In this document: positions 1 to 7,350 of the stretch, one piece after another
Position numbering within the stretch: the first letter of the stretch is position 1
How the letters are laid out: every line of letters begins with the position of its first letter
DNA from: CAYFMH01 sp964344165
Lineage (GTDB): Bacteria > Patescibacteriota > Gracilibacteria > UBA4473
Reading direction: 5' to 3'
DNA length: 15,815 bases
Assembly (NCBI GenBank): GCA_964344165.1
Contig: CAYFMH010000037.1
Location: 1-15,815, forward strand
Position numbers and translations under genes: made by a program
Notes under the pieces: generated by a model
Database searches by the model: none
The model's input: the letters and a program-made list of their open reading frames with translations, nothing else
What the model was told of the DNA's origin: nothing

Positions 1-135
1 AAATGTTTTTTGAACTATCACAGATGTTCTTTGAAGAATTGAGAATTGTTTTTTAAATGAAACTAATTTGATTTTTATTTTGTCATCCCTGACTTTTTTA
101 AAACACATTTTGATTTTCAAAAAGATGATGGCCTA

Positions 136-1365
136 TTATTTTTTATAAATTCCAGCCGAATTTGGATTGGCCAACAATCGATTGGTCAGTACTTTTTCAA
201 TATTTTCTTCCGATGTATTACCAAAATCCCATCCCTTAAAAATCCGAACTTCAAAGCCCCCACCAAACATTTCAGACAATTTTTCTGCGAGGTGGTCAGC
301 TTCATCATTTTGAAAATCCAGTACCAAAAACTTATTTTCGCCCCCAGATTCTTCCACGACCATCTCTTTATTCAGATTGAGAATCAATCCCGAATCGATG
401 ATTTTTTGTTGATCCAAACCAGAACCAGAAATTTCAAAGAGAATAGACTTTTGCAGTTGAATCTTTTCTTCACAGATTTTACTCGCGGCAGTCGAAACAG
501 AGAAGGCTTCGTTGTCCGTGATGATAAGCTTCTTTTCGATCAAAATACTTTTTTTACCTGGTTCAAAAACTTTAACTTCTGGCATGTTAGCTGATGAAAA
601 GTCTCCAATTTTAACCGAACTTGGGCTTTTCCCACCTTCAATCCACTGTCTCATCGAGATAAAAATCTGATCTCCATCAAAACTATCAAAAAATCGCTCT
701 GGATGCGGCATCATCGCTCCAATGGTCCCTTCATCATTCACAATTCCGGCTGTGGCAAAGAGTGCCCCATTGGGCGTAATGGGGAATTTATCAGACACGT
801 TCCCATCTTCATCACTGTATCGAAAGATTACATTTTTACCTCTCTCAAGCGCAAAAACAGCCGCTTCATCTTGGGCTGTAAATCGTCCTTCTCCATGAGC
901 GACCGGCACATGCAGTGCTTTTTCAACTGAATTAATGAAAGCGGTATCTTTTCGTTCTGGAACTAAATGTACCCAAGTGTTATAAAATCCAGTCCCCAGC
1001 ACATGACCTGATTCATCTCGACGGATATTGTGAGCCAACGCAAAAGGAAGAGGGTTGTCCTCCACTGGAATCAATCCAGACTCCACGATCATTTGAGCTC
1101 CATTACAAATCCCTAAGATTATTTTTCCTTTTTTGGCTTCTGCTCGGATCGCGTCAAATATTGCTTCTCGTGCTGAAATCGCTCCCGATCTCCCTCGATC
1201 TTCAAAGGAAAATCCTCCCGGCAAAATATACGCATCAAAATTCCCGACTTTTTCCGGCTCGTTCCATTGCACAATTTTGGCTGCAAATCCATTTCGAGTA
1301 GCGGCTCGCTGAGTCTCAATTTCACAGTTGTTTCCGGGGAAGGCAATGACGGCGAGGGTTGGCAT
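136..1365 (-). CDS. purQ: PurQ-type glutaminase subunit of FGAM synthase with a C-terminal extension
   Basis: Glutaminase (class I amidotransferase) component of phosphoribosylformylglycinamidine synthase, the de novo purine enzyme that uses glutamine-derived ammonia to convert FGAR to FGAM. The first ~250 of 409 residues fit PurQ: nucleophile Cys87 in GICNGAQ, the HGEGRF segment at 157-162, and the His221/Glu223 pair in HPER. PurQ normally ends near there. Here ~150 more residues follow. Their end (VRIF then LLANP, about 373-401) recalls the C-terminus of PurS, the small third subunit, so a PurQ-PurS-like fusion is possible but unproven. An in-frame Met261 sits at the junction. The ATG has no Shine-Dalgarno sequence; the bases just upstream belong to a heptad repeat. 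Stop is TAA. De novo purine genes are uncommon in reduced CPR genomes. The PurQ call is firm; the nature of the extension is not. Confidence 0.88.
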   Translation of the reverse strand: MPTLAVIAFPGNNCEIETQRAATRNGFAAKIVQWNEPEKVGNFDAYILPGGFSFEDRGRSGAISAREAIFDAIRAEAKKGKIILGICNGAQMIVESGLIPVEDNPLPFALAHNIRRDESGHVLGTGFYNTWVHLVPERKDTAFINSVEKALHVPVAHGEGRFTAQDEAAVFALERGKNVIFRYSDEDGNVSDKFPITPNGALFATAGIVNDEGTIGAMMPHPERFFDSFDGDQIFISMRQWIEGGKSPSSVKIGDFSSANMPEVKVFEPGKKSILIEKKLIITDNEAFSVSTAASKICEEKIQLQKSILFEISGSGLDQQKIIDSGLILNLNKEMVVEESGGENKFLVLDFQNDEADHLAEKLSEMFGGGFEVRIFKGWDFGNTSEENIEKVLTNRLLANPNSAGIYKK

Positions 1366-1369
1366 ATGT

Positions 1370-1454
1370 AAAAGGTTGTAGGTGGAAAGTCGTAAGTTGT
1401 AAGTAATTATTAAAAATCCCTACCACACCTGTCACCTACAACTTACAACCTTTT
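1370..1454. repeat. Inverted heptad repeat A (consensus TGTAAGT)
   Basis: The left arm at 1370-1404 is five consecutive 7-bp units each ending in GT; the right arm at 1427-1454 is four units of the complementary kind, each beginning with AC. Outermost units match exactly (AAAAGGT) and the second pair differs at one base; inner units diverge. The spacer is about 22 bp. The arms could form an imperfect stem. It lies between the purQ start codon and the end of the next gene, so it may be in the purQ leader. Confidence 0.75.
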
Positions 1455-1514
1455 TATAGCGAAAAATGCCGGAAATACAAATAGAATTCACAACAAATGC
1501 AGGAACACAAATTT

Positions 1515-1592
1515 CACAGATGACGCAGATTGAAAATTTGAACACGATGTAAAAAATCAGTGCAACCAGGGGAATCTGTGTTTTAATCAGTG
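1515..1592. repeat. Degenerate inverted repeat (CACAGATT-like) overlapping a gene end
   Basis: Two CACAGAT-type units on the left (1515-1522 and 1524-1531) face three reverse-complementary units (AATCAGTG at 1555 and 1585, AATCTGTG at 1573). The last unit contains the TGA stop of the 1587-2492 gene, so the final residues of that protein are encoded by repeat sequence. Function unknown. Confidence 0.5.
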
Positions 1593-2492
1593 TTTCTGTC
1601 CCGTATTTTCCCCTCTTTTTTCCACCTCAAAAGGGAGGTTTTTTTCCAGTTCTTGAAAGTTAGTTTCACTGAGATTTTGTACCAGAAAAGGCTCGTCATC
1701 TGATTTTTTTGCTTTATAGCGAAGGAATTTTGAAAGTAAATAAAGGAAGAAAATAATCACTCCAATCAACCCCAAAATCCATGGAAAAATCGACATCCAA
1801 AAAAATGTAATCCAAGTAGGTTCTTTTGTTGTTTTTTCTGGAGCAGACATTTTTTCCCAGATATCAGGGATGTCCACCGCCATCGGATCAGGAAAAAATT
1901 CTCTCAGATCAATGATAGAAGTAGCTACTACCTCTCCCTCGCTAGAGATAGCAGAAATTTGTGTAAGCGTCCGCATGGGTTTTTCAAATTTTCCTACAAT
2001 CAGGACCGGTTCTGTCCCCCAATAATCAATTTTTGGAGGATAAACTTCAGAGATATTCCCTCCGAAGTCCAATTTCACGTTTTCATAAAACACAATTCCC
2101 AAATTTTCAGTTGCAAAATCTTCAAACTCATCAAGAGCGGTTTTTGCGCTACTGGCCTGAAAATTTAGATGATCGTCCTGGCCTTTGCCCAAAAAAATAA
2201 ATCGGTTTCGAGATTGAAATTCATAATCCAGAAGCTCTTTGGGCTCAATGATCTTTGCTCCGAATTCTCCCAATACAATCAGGAGATCCTCGTATTTTTT
2301 TTCGTTTTTTTTATCGTAGTTTTTGACAAAGATATCTTGAATTTCAATTGGAGAAGTATTTGGGGTCGGAAAAAGCCGCAGAGCAAAGAATCCAGGAGAT
2401 TCTTCGGTTCGGATTGTTTCAAATTCGAAGTTTTGCGCCAAGGTCGAAGAAGCCAAAAACAAGGTGATAAAACCTAAAATCCATTTTTTCAT
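1587..2492 (-). CDS. Signal-peptide, single-pass membrane protein of unknown function
   Basis: I do not recognise this 301-residue protein with confidence. It starts with a clear signal peptide (MKKWILGFITLFLASSTLAQ), has a ~200-residue exported domain rich in beta strands, a transmembrane helix at about 229-255 and a ~45-residue charged cytoplasmic tail. The ATG at 2490-2492 is chosen because it places the signal peptide at the N-terminus; an upstream in-frame TTG at 2528 would add 12 residues. The stretch VYPPKIDYWGTEPVLIVGKFE (150-170) loosely resembles the segment after the vWA domain in VIT/vWA surface proteins, but no MIDAS motif (DxSxS) is visible, so this is at most a distant or partial relative. 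Stop TGA lies in a repeat. It is divergent from the Nudix gene. Confidence 0.75.
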   Translation of the reverse strand: MKKWILGFITLFLASSTLAQNFEFETIRTEESPGFFALRLFPTPNTSPIEIQDIFVKNYDKKNEKKYEDLLIVLGEFGAKIIEPKELLDYEFQSRNRFIFLGKGQDDHLNFQASSAKTALDEFEDFATENLGIVFYENVKLDFGGNISEVYPPKIDYWGTEPVLIVGKFEKPMRTLTQISAISSEGEVVATSIIDLREFFPDPMAVDIPDIWEKMSAPEKTTKEPTWITFFWMSIFPWILGLIGVIIFFLYLLSKFLRYKAKKSDDEPFLVQNLSETNFQELEKNLPFEVEKRGENTGQKH

Positions 2493-2916
2493 CAACAAAT
2501 TAATTAAAGATATTGCAAAAAAAGTCAAATCATTTTTCAGGCTGTTCAGGCCTCAAAAGGTTTAATTTTAAAAAAACAATTCCCGTTTTTATGCTTTAAA
2601 ATAAATCTAGTACACAAAGCAAGTGAAAATAAAAATAATAAAATCTTTATTTTTTGGCTTTATACAGTTGTTTTTTGCTGTTTATTATTTTTTTGTCTCC
2701 AAAAAAAACTTGTGTTTAAAAATGACTGTGTAGAATATAAATTTTGTTCAAGACTATATTTTTTGAACAAAAATATGAAAGAAAACAAAATCCTGCACGT
2801 ATTATCAAATGAAGATTGGAAATTCCCCTTTCTTTGTGCTATAATGTACTGATTTAAAAAAAATAAACTCTTCGGCTTTACTCAGAGCTATATAAATATC
2901 TTTAAATCATAAGAAA
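2493..2916. other. Divergent AT-rich intergenic region with a hairpin
   Basis: This gap separates two divergent genes. It holds one clear promoter for the rightward gene (2816-2845) and a perfect 11-bp inverted repeat, ATTTTGTTCAA at 2741-2751 and its complement at 2763-2773, around an 11-nt loop. No run of T follows the hairpin on either strand, so it looks more like a protein-binding site or cruciform than a terminator. No good ORF is visible. No convincing promoter was found for the leftward gene. Confidence 0.5.
2816..2845 (+). promoter_or_regulatory. Extended -10 promoter of the Nudix gene
   Basis: TATAAT at 2840-2845 preceded by TG one base away (TGCTATAAT) gives an extended -10 box. 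TTGGAA at 2816-2821 is a 4/6 match to the -35 consensus, with an 18-bp spacer. Transcription would begin near 2852, giving a ~65-nt leader. Confidence 0.6.
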
Positions 2917-3489
2917 ATGGTAGAAACTGTCCGCTGCTTGATCCTCAAAGAGAATGAAATGCCTTCCCAAGCTTGGGATCGACGTTTTTTGGGGCTTTTC
3001 CTCGAAAAAAATGCCTGCTCCAAAAATCCTTTTGCTCTGGAATGTCCAGGAGGGAAAATTGGAGACAGTTGGTGGCAAAAAATTGGCTATTTTTTGAAGA
3101 AACTTTTTTCTCGTAATACTCAAAAAGACCAGGTGCAGCACGTAATCCGAGAAGTACATGAAGAAACCGGGATCAAACTAGCCCCTGATCAGATAAAGTT
3201 TTTGGGAGATTTCAAATACAAAAATACACATACCAAAGAAGAAACCGTGGTCCACCTTTTCTTTGTGGTTCTGACCAAACAAGTTCGTCTCCGAGTAAAT
3301 AAAACGCTTAATAGAAAAGGAGAACCGGAAGACAAACACGCAAAAGCCCAGTGGCTTAATCTCAGGAAATTTAAACAAATGCTGAAGAATAAAGAAGGGG
3401 ACAAAAAAGGTTCGATTTCCAACAATTCAAAAGGGATTTTGAGATTTGAAAAAAGACTCTCGCGGGAGATTATGGCGATGGGAACTTAG
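2917..3489 (+). CDS. Nudix hydrolase with an insertion in the Nudix box
   Basis: Nudix enzymes hydrolyse nucleoside diphosphates linked to another moiety. The 190-residue protein shows the hallmark REVHEETGI (79-87) with metal-binding Glu residues, preceded by the expected CPGGKIG (43-49). In canonical boxes the glycine and REUxEE are about 14 residues apart; here the gap is about 33, with a basic and aromatic insert between. The core then continues normally (FLGDFKYKNTHTKEETVVHLFFVV). The C-terminal ~60 residues are Lys/Arg-rich. The substrate cannot be told from sequence. It is transcribed alone from an extended -10 promoter, divergent from the membrane-protein gene and convergent with dnaB; heptad repeat B lies between the two 3' ends. 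No Shine-Dalgarno sequence. Stop TAG. Confidence 0.85.
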   Translation: MVETVRCLILKENEMPSQAWDRRFLGLFLEKNACSKNPFALECPGGKIGDSWWQKIGYFLKKLFSRNTQKDQVQHVIREVHEETGIKLAPDQIKFLGDFKYKNTHTKEETVVHLFFVVLTKQVRLRVNKTLNRKGEPEDKHAKAQWLNLRKFKQMLKNKEGDKKGSISNNSKGILRFEKRLSREIMAMGT

Positions 3490-3507
3490 TTTTAACATGT
3501 TTTTTTG

Positions 3508-3589
3508 GAATTATGAATCCTGAATCAAGAATTAAGGAGTGAGTTCTCCATGTTTTTGTCCGTAATTCGTAATTCATAATTCGTGATTC
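3508..3589. repeat. Inverted heptad repeat B (consensus GAATTAC)
   Basis: Four 7-bp units beginning GAAT at 3508-3535 face four reverse-complementary units ending ATTC at 3562-3589, across a 26-bp spacer. This is the cleanest locus: 4 x 4 units with no phase slip. It sits between the convergent Nudix and dnaB 3' ends and could fold in both transcripts, so it may substitute for a terminator; no GC-rich terminator is present in this gap. Confidence 0.8.
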
Positions 3590-3615
3590 TGGTCTGGTAA
3601 TAATGTTTTTTACAA

Positions 3616-4983
3616 TCAGAATCCCGCTTGAACTTCTTTGTCGAGGTTTTCAAACTTCATTCGGCTTCGATCAAAGTAGAGATTAACTCGACCGATGGCC
3701 CCATTTCTGTGTTTGATGACATTAATTTCTAGTTCGTTTTGGGCTTCTGTGTCTTCATTATAATAATCATCTCGATAGAGCATCATCACCACATCAGCAT
3801 CTTGTTCGATTGCTCCAGAGTCTCGAAGGTCTGAAAGCACGGGTCTTTTGTCAGGTCGGCCTTCTACCGATCGAGAGAGTTGAGAGAGAGCCACGACGGG
3901 GATGTGAAGTTCTCGAGCGAGTTCTTTGAGTCCTCGGGAGATTTCTGAGATTTCTTGGACTCGGTTCCCCTGAAAACCACTGCTTGATTCACTGTTCATC
4001 AGTTGTAGGTAGTCGATAATGAGCATATTGAGTCCATATTCCATTTGGAGTCGTCGAGCCTTGGACCTAAGTTCGACGATGGAGTTTCCCATCGAATCAT
4101 CGATAAAAATCGGGGCATTCGCGAGATTATCCATAACTGGTCCCATTCGATCGAAGTCCTCTTCGGCGAGTTTTCCTTTGTGCAGTTTCCAAGAATCCAC
4201 CCCAAGAAGTGAACAAAACATTCTCTCCACCAATTGTTCTTTCGACATTTCGAGGGAAATAATCCCCACGTTCTTTTTTTCTTCAATAGCGGCATGTTGG
4301 GCAATGGTGAGGGCCAGGGCGGTCTTCCCCATAGATGGTCGAGCGGCTACAATGACGAGGTCAGAAGGACTAAATCCTCCATTGAGTTTATTGTCCAGGT
4401 CTCGGAATTGAGTGGGAATTCGGTTGGCGTTCGCGAGTTCTGGATTTTCGTGGATATCACAGAATTTTTGATAACTGGATTCGAGAATTTCTTTCAGCGG
4501 TACAAATCGATCTTTTACAAATGTTTGAGAGACCGCAAATATTGATTTTTCGGCTTTTTCGAGCAGATCTTTGATTGGTTTTTCTGTATCGTACCCGAGG
4601 GCCATCACTTCGTTTCCGACTTTTACTAGCTTACGGAGTGTGGCCGCGTTTTTGACCAATTTAGCGTATTGAAAAATATGCGTGGCCAGTGGCACCTCAT
4701 TTTGTAATTCTGCGAGGTATTCTGGTCCTCCGACGAGTTCTAATTTTTCTTGGGATTGGAGTTTGGATGAGAGCGTGACGAGATCCACCGGCTCTGATCG
4801 CTGAAAAAGTTCGAGTGCGGCCTCGTAGATAAACCGATTGTGGTCGTGATAAAAATCTGTGGACTCTAAAAAATCAGCAATTTTGAAGATCGCTTCTTTG
4901 TCGAGCATCATTGATCCGAGGACGGCGCGTTCTGCATCAGGAGCAGTAGGGAGTTGTTTTTTGCTAAATTTTTCTAGGTCCAT
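3616..4983 (-). CDS. dnaB: Replicative DNA helicase DnaB
   Basis: Hexameric helicase that unwinds DNA at the replication fork and contacts DnaG primase through its N-terminal domain. At 455 residues it has family length. The N-terminal all-helical domain is at ~10-115, followed by the linker helix region. In the RecA-like C-terminal domain one sees Walker A ARPSMGKT (214-221), the catalytic Glu245 in SLEMS, Walker B LIIDYLQL (321-328), the SQLSR segment (367-371), DLRDSGAIEQDAD (385-397) and the arginine-finger region KHRNG (424-428). No intein is present. The ATG has no Shine-Dalgarno sequence. It lies downstream of comEC on the same strand, but 187 bp with heptad repeat C separate them, so co-transcription is uncertain. 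Confidence 0.97.
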   Translation of the reverse strand: MDLEKFSKKQLPTAPDAERAVLGSMMLDKEAIFKIADFLESTDFYHDHNRFIYEAALELFQRSEPVDLVTLSSKLQSQEKLELVGGPEYLAELQNEVPLATHIFQYAKLVKNAATLRKLVKVGNEVMALGYDTEKPIKDLLEKAEKSIFAVSQTFVKDRFVPLKEILESSYQKFCDIHENPELANANRIPTQFRDLDNKLNGGFSPSDLVIVAARPSMGKTALALTIAQHAAIEEKKNVGIISLEMSKEQLVERMFCSLLGVDSWKLHKGKLAEEDFDRMGPVMDNLANAPIFIDDSMGNSIVELRSKARRLQMEYGLNMLIIDYLQLMNSESSSGFQGNRVQEISEISRGLKELARELHIPVVALSQLSRSVEGRPDKRPVLSDLRDSGAIEQDADVVMMLYRDDYYNEDTEAQNELEINVIKHRNGAIGRVNLYFDRSRMKFENLDKEVQAGF

Positions 4984-5039
4984 TTTGGAGTTTGAAGTTA
5001 GGGTTTTGGATCAAGTTTGGCAAGGAGATTTTGGGGGAA

Positions 5040-5171
5040 AATTTTTAATTTTTAAGTACAAATTTTTAAATAAATTTTAAATCTTAATTTTTGAAACTTT
5101 GTTATCCATCTTTGTTTAGAATTTAAAAATTAGAGTTTATTTTAAAATTAAAAATTACAAAATTAAAAATT
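5040..5171. repeat. Inverted heptad repeat C (consensus AATTTTT)
   Basis: The left arm at 5040-5067 has units AATTTTT, AATTTTT, AAGTACA, AATTTTT; the right arm at 5144-5171 has four reverse-complementary units. The two arms are ~76 bp apart. The right arm ends on the first base of the comEC stop codon. The composition is almost pure A+T, so random similarity is more likely here than at loci A, B or D. Confidence 0.55.
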
Positions 5172-6661
5172 CACAAACATTTCTTAGATTTTTTCATAAA
5201 ACTACTTACCAGAAGTATCGAAAAAATGATAAGCATCAATCCAAAGGCAAGATTTTTATCAAAAAAGAGAGGGGCAAAAATACCGAAAATATGGGCGACC
5301 CAAAGAAGGAGTTCTAAGATTACAAAGGTTGGGATTGCTAAAATTTTTACTATCACGAGGGGAAGCCAACCGAGAAGTGCTAACAAAAAAGCGCCTCCCA
5401 TACCTAGAGGGACGAGCGGTTCGGCCAGGAGATTAGAAAAAATCCCAGTAACGGGAAGTTCTTGGAAATAAATCCCCAGGATCGGTAAGACAGCGATTTG
5501 GGCCGCGAGTGTGACAAAAAACACGGTTCGAATTTCGAGGAAATTAGGTATGCGTTGGCCGAATTTTTCAAGCCAAGGGACAAAGATCAGAATCCCCCAA
5601 GTCGCTGCCGCACTGAGAAAAAATCCAATATCAGTCTGCACAATCTTGGGATCAAAAAGCCCCATGAGGACAAGTGCCAAGAAAAAAGCATTAATCCCAT
5701 CAGAAAATCGTCCACTGGCAGCAGAAAGTCCCACCACACTTCCCATGATGGCAGCTCGAATGACGGGAGCTTCGGCTCCGGTCATAGCGACAAAAAACGT
5801 CACGGCTAATAAAACACCCAAAAATACTACTCTTCGCCCTAAATTTTTTAGGCATAGGGTGACGAGGAGGATCACCACTGACACGTTGAATCCGGAGACG
5901 ACCAGAAGGTGCTGGAGTCCTGAGCGCTTGAAGTCATTTTTGGTAAAATGCGGGAGCTCTGTTTTCACTCCCAGGAGGATCCCCATGGCGATAGTTGAGT
6001 GCGGGGGCGGGAGGGCGTTTTTTAAATTTTCAGCGAAAAAATTACGGCTGGATTCAGCCATTCGGAGCAAAAAATTCCCTCCCAATTCTTCTTTAAATTC
6101 TATTTTTTTAGGATTTTTCACAATGGTTTGGATATCAAACCGACGAAGAAATTTTTGATAATCAAAATCACCAAAGTTGCGCGGAGCAGTGAGCTTTCCC
6201 TGAAATGTGATTTTGTCCCCGTAGTGCAGATTTATTTCTGGAGGCACGACTAACAATAAATTTCCACTTGTTTTTTCAAAGTTCTTTTCTTCTGACGATT
6301 TCATTTTTTCCGCTTGGAATGTCACACGGGTGCTTTTTTCTCGATAATCGGGAAAACTGGTCACTGTTCCGGAAATTATCATTTCTTGGTTGTGGTGATT
6401 TACGAGTTCATCGCCTTTGAAATCCACGATATTTCGAAATTGGCCGTAAAAATTTGCCAAGCAAAAAGCGGCCAAAAGGCCGATCCAAAAATTTCTGAGC
6501 GTGATGGCGGAAAATAATAAAATCCCTCCCACGAACAAAAAATATTCACTCCAGAATTCTGTTTGCCCGAAGAAGATACCAGCAAAAATTGCTAAAAAAA
6601 TCAAACGAAGCTTGTCTGAGTTAGACCATTTTTTGGCAAAGATAGACAGAGAGAGGTTCAT
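5171..6661 (-). CDS. comEC: ComEC/Rec2-family DNA-uptake channel protein, no metallo-beta-lactamase domain
   Basis: Polytopic membrane protein predicted to form the channel that brings single-stranded DNA across the cytoplasmic membrane during transformation. Of 496 residues, ~16-75 hold two or three N-terminal membrane helices, ~80-190 form the DUF4131 soluble domain, and ~223-488 form the Competence domain with about eight hydrophobic segments. The signature GLQHLLVVSGFNVSVV (248-263) corresponds to the family's HLLAVSGLHV, and APVIRAAIMG (298-307) is also typical. Full-length ComEC of ~750 residues carries a C-terminal metallo-beta-lactamase domain; this protein stops after the last membrane segment, an arrangement also known in other ComEC proteins. 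It sits between ruvC and dnaB on the same strand. The ATG lacks a Shine-Dalgarno sequence. Stop TGA. Confidence 0.92.
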   Translation of the reverse strand: MNLSLSIFAKKWSNSDKLRLIFLAIFAGIFFGQTEFWSEYFLFVGGILLFSAITLRNFWIGLLAAFCLANFYGQFRNIVDFKGDELVNHHNQEMIISGTVTSFPDYREKSTRVTFQAEKMKSSEEKNFEKTSGNLLLVVPPEINLHYGDKITFQGKLTAPRNFGDFDYQKFLRRFDIQTIVKNPKKIEFKEELGGNFLLRMAESSRNFFAENLKNALPPPHSTIAMGILLGVKTELPHFTKNDFKRSGLQHLLVVSGFNVSVVILLVTLCLKNLGRRVVFLGVLLAVTFFVAMTGAEAPVIRAAIMGSVVGLSAASGRFSDGINAFFLALVLMGLFDPKIVQTDIGFFLSAAATWGILIFVPWLEKFGQRIPNFLEIRTVFFVTLAAQIAVLPILGIYFQELPVTGIFSNLLAEPLVPLGMGGAFLLALLGWLPLVIVKILAIPTFVILELLLWVAHIFGIFAPLFFDKNLAFGLMLIIFSILLVSSFMKKSKKCL

Positions 6662-6751
6662 AAAAAAACGAGAACTTAGCTAGAAAAATAATAAACCCCT
6701 GCTCACTTGTCCAGAATCTTTTATTGAATTTATCAAAAAAGAGCAACCCAC

Positions 6752-6786
6752 AATTGATAATTCCTAATTGATAATTGAAGATTGAT
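6752..6786. repeat. Heptad repeat D1 (AATTGAT) overlapping the ruvC 3' end
   Basis: Five consecutive 7-bp units of AATTGAT type run through the ruvC stop codon (6764-6766) and encode the last residues of RuvC (SSIIN). The same heptamer family flanks the other side of ruvC at 7256-7344. Confidence 0.65.
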
Positions 6787-7246
6787 TTTGTCCTGCCCAA
6801 AACCCCACCGCAATCGCATCCGCCGCATCATCGAGCTTCGGCGTCTGATCCAGCTGAAATGTCATCTGGACCATCTTTTGCATCTCCTGCTTGCTCGCCT
6901 TCCCGTTTCCGGTGAACGCTGATTTTACTTCTACTGGCTTCGGTTCGGCCAATTGGCATCCGAATTTTTTGGCCAGATAAATAAGTGCACCTCGTACCTC
7001 CGCTACCTTGATCCCGGTCGTCACATTTTGGACAAAGAAGATGTCCTCGATCGAAACCACCTGCGGTTTGTACTTGTCGAGAAGATGCTCAAAATCCTCA
7101 GAAATCTCTAACAATCGGTTGCTAAAATCTTTTTGGGCTGAAGTTTTTATAATTCCAAAGTTTAAAAGATTTAACTGCGAACCAGACTTTTCTAGCACGG
7201 CAAATCCGCATCGTTCGTATCCGGGATCAATTCCAATAATTTTCAT
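6764..7246 (-). CDS. ruvC: Holliday junction resolvase RuvC
   Basis: Endonuclease that cuts Holliday junctions symmetrically as a dimer, working with the RuvAB branch-migration motor. The 160-residue length is typical. The four acidic metal-binding residues are visible: Asp7 in IGIDPG, Glu67 in SIEDIFF, and Asp140 and Asp143 in DDAADAIAVG. The aromatic residues after Glu67 and the VRGALI segment (84-89) fit the family. The last ~6 residues are encoded by heptad-repeat sequence, so the natural C-terminus appears to have been altered by the repeat. ruvA and ruvB are not adjacent. The ATG lacks a Shine-Dalgarno sequence; stop is TAG. It probably lies in the same minus-strand transcription unit as comEC (102-bp gap). 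Confidence 0.96.
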   Translation of the reverse strand: MKIIGIDPGYERCGFAVLEKSGSQLNLLNFGIIKTSAQKDFSNRLLEISEDFEHLLDKYKPQVVSIEDIFFVQNVTTGIKVAEVRGALIYLAKKFGCQLAEPKPVEVKSAFTGNGKASKQEMQKMVQMTFQLDQTPKLDDAADAIAVGFWAGQNQSSIIN

Positions 7247-7255
7247 TACGTTTTT

Positions 7256-7344
7256 GAATTATCAATTATCAATCTTCAATGACCAATGATGGAAATTTTA
7301 TTAATCCATCTAATTGTAGATTCCTAATTGAAGATTGAAGATTA
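7256..7344. repeat. Inverted heptad repeat D2/D3 (CAATxxx / xxxATTG)
   Basis: Five units starting C/GAAT at 7256-7290 face five reverse-complementary units, mostly ending ATTG, at 7310-7344, with a 19-bp spacer. The left arm begins 10 bp upstream of the ruvC ATG and the right arm ends 6 bp before the stop of the acetyl-CoA synthetase gene. The same heptamer occurs at 6752-6786, so ruvC is bracketed by one repeat family. Confidence 0.75.
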
Positions 7345-7350
7345 AAAATT

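Noticed and set aside
2650..2700. ACAG/CTGT hairpin with T-run as a terminator
   Set aside because: Only a 4-bp stem in a very T-rich stretch; no gene ends there.
1587..6661. UGA as a glycine codon (Gracilibacteria code)
   Set aside because: UGA terminates two genes at family-appropriate or repeat-embedded ends, and all other proteins are full length with the standard code.
5171..6661. ComEC as a truncated pseudogene
   Set aside because: The frame ends cleanly after the Competence domain and no decayed beta-lactamase domain follows; short ComEC forms are known.
1370..7344. Heptad arrays as CRISPR
   Set aside because: Units are 7 bp, contiguous and degenerate, without unique spacers of constant length, and there are no cas genes.
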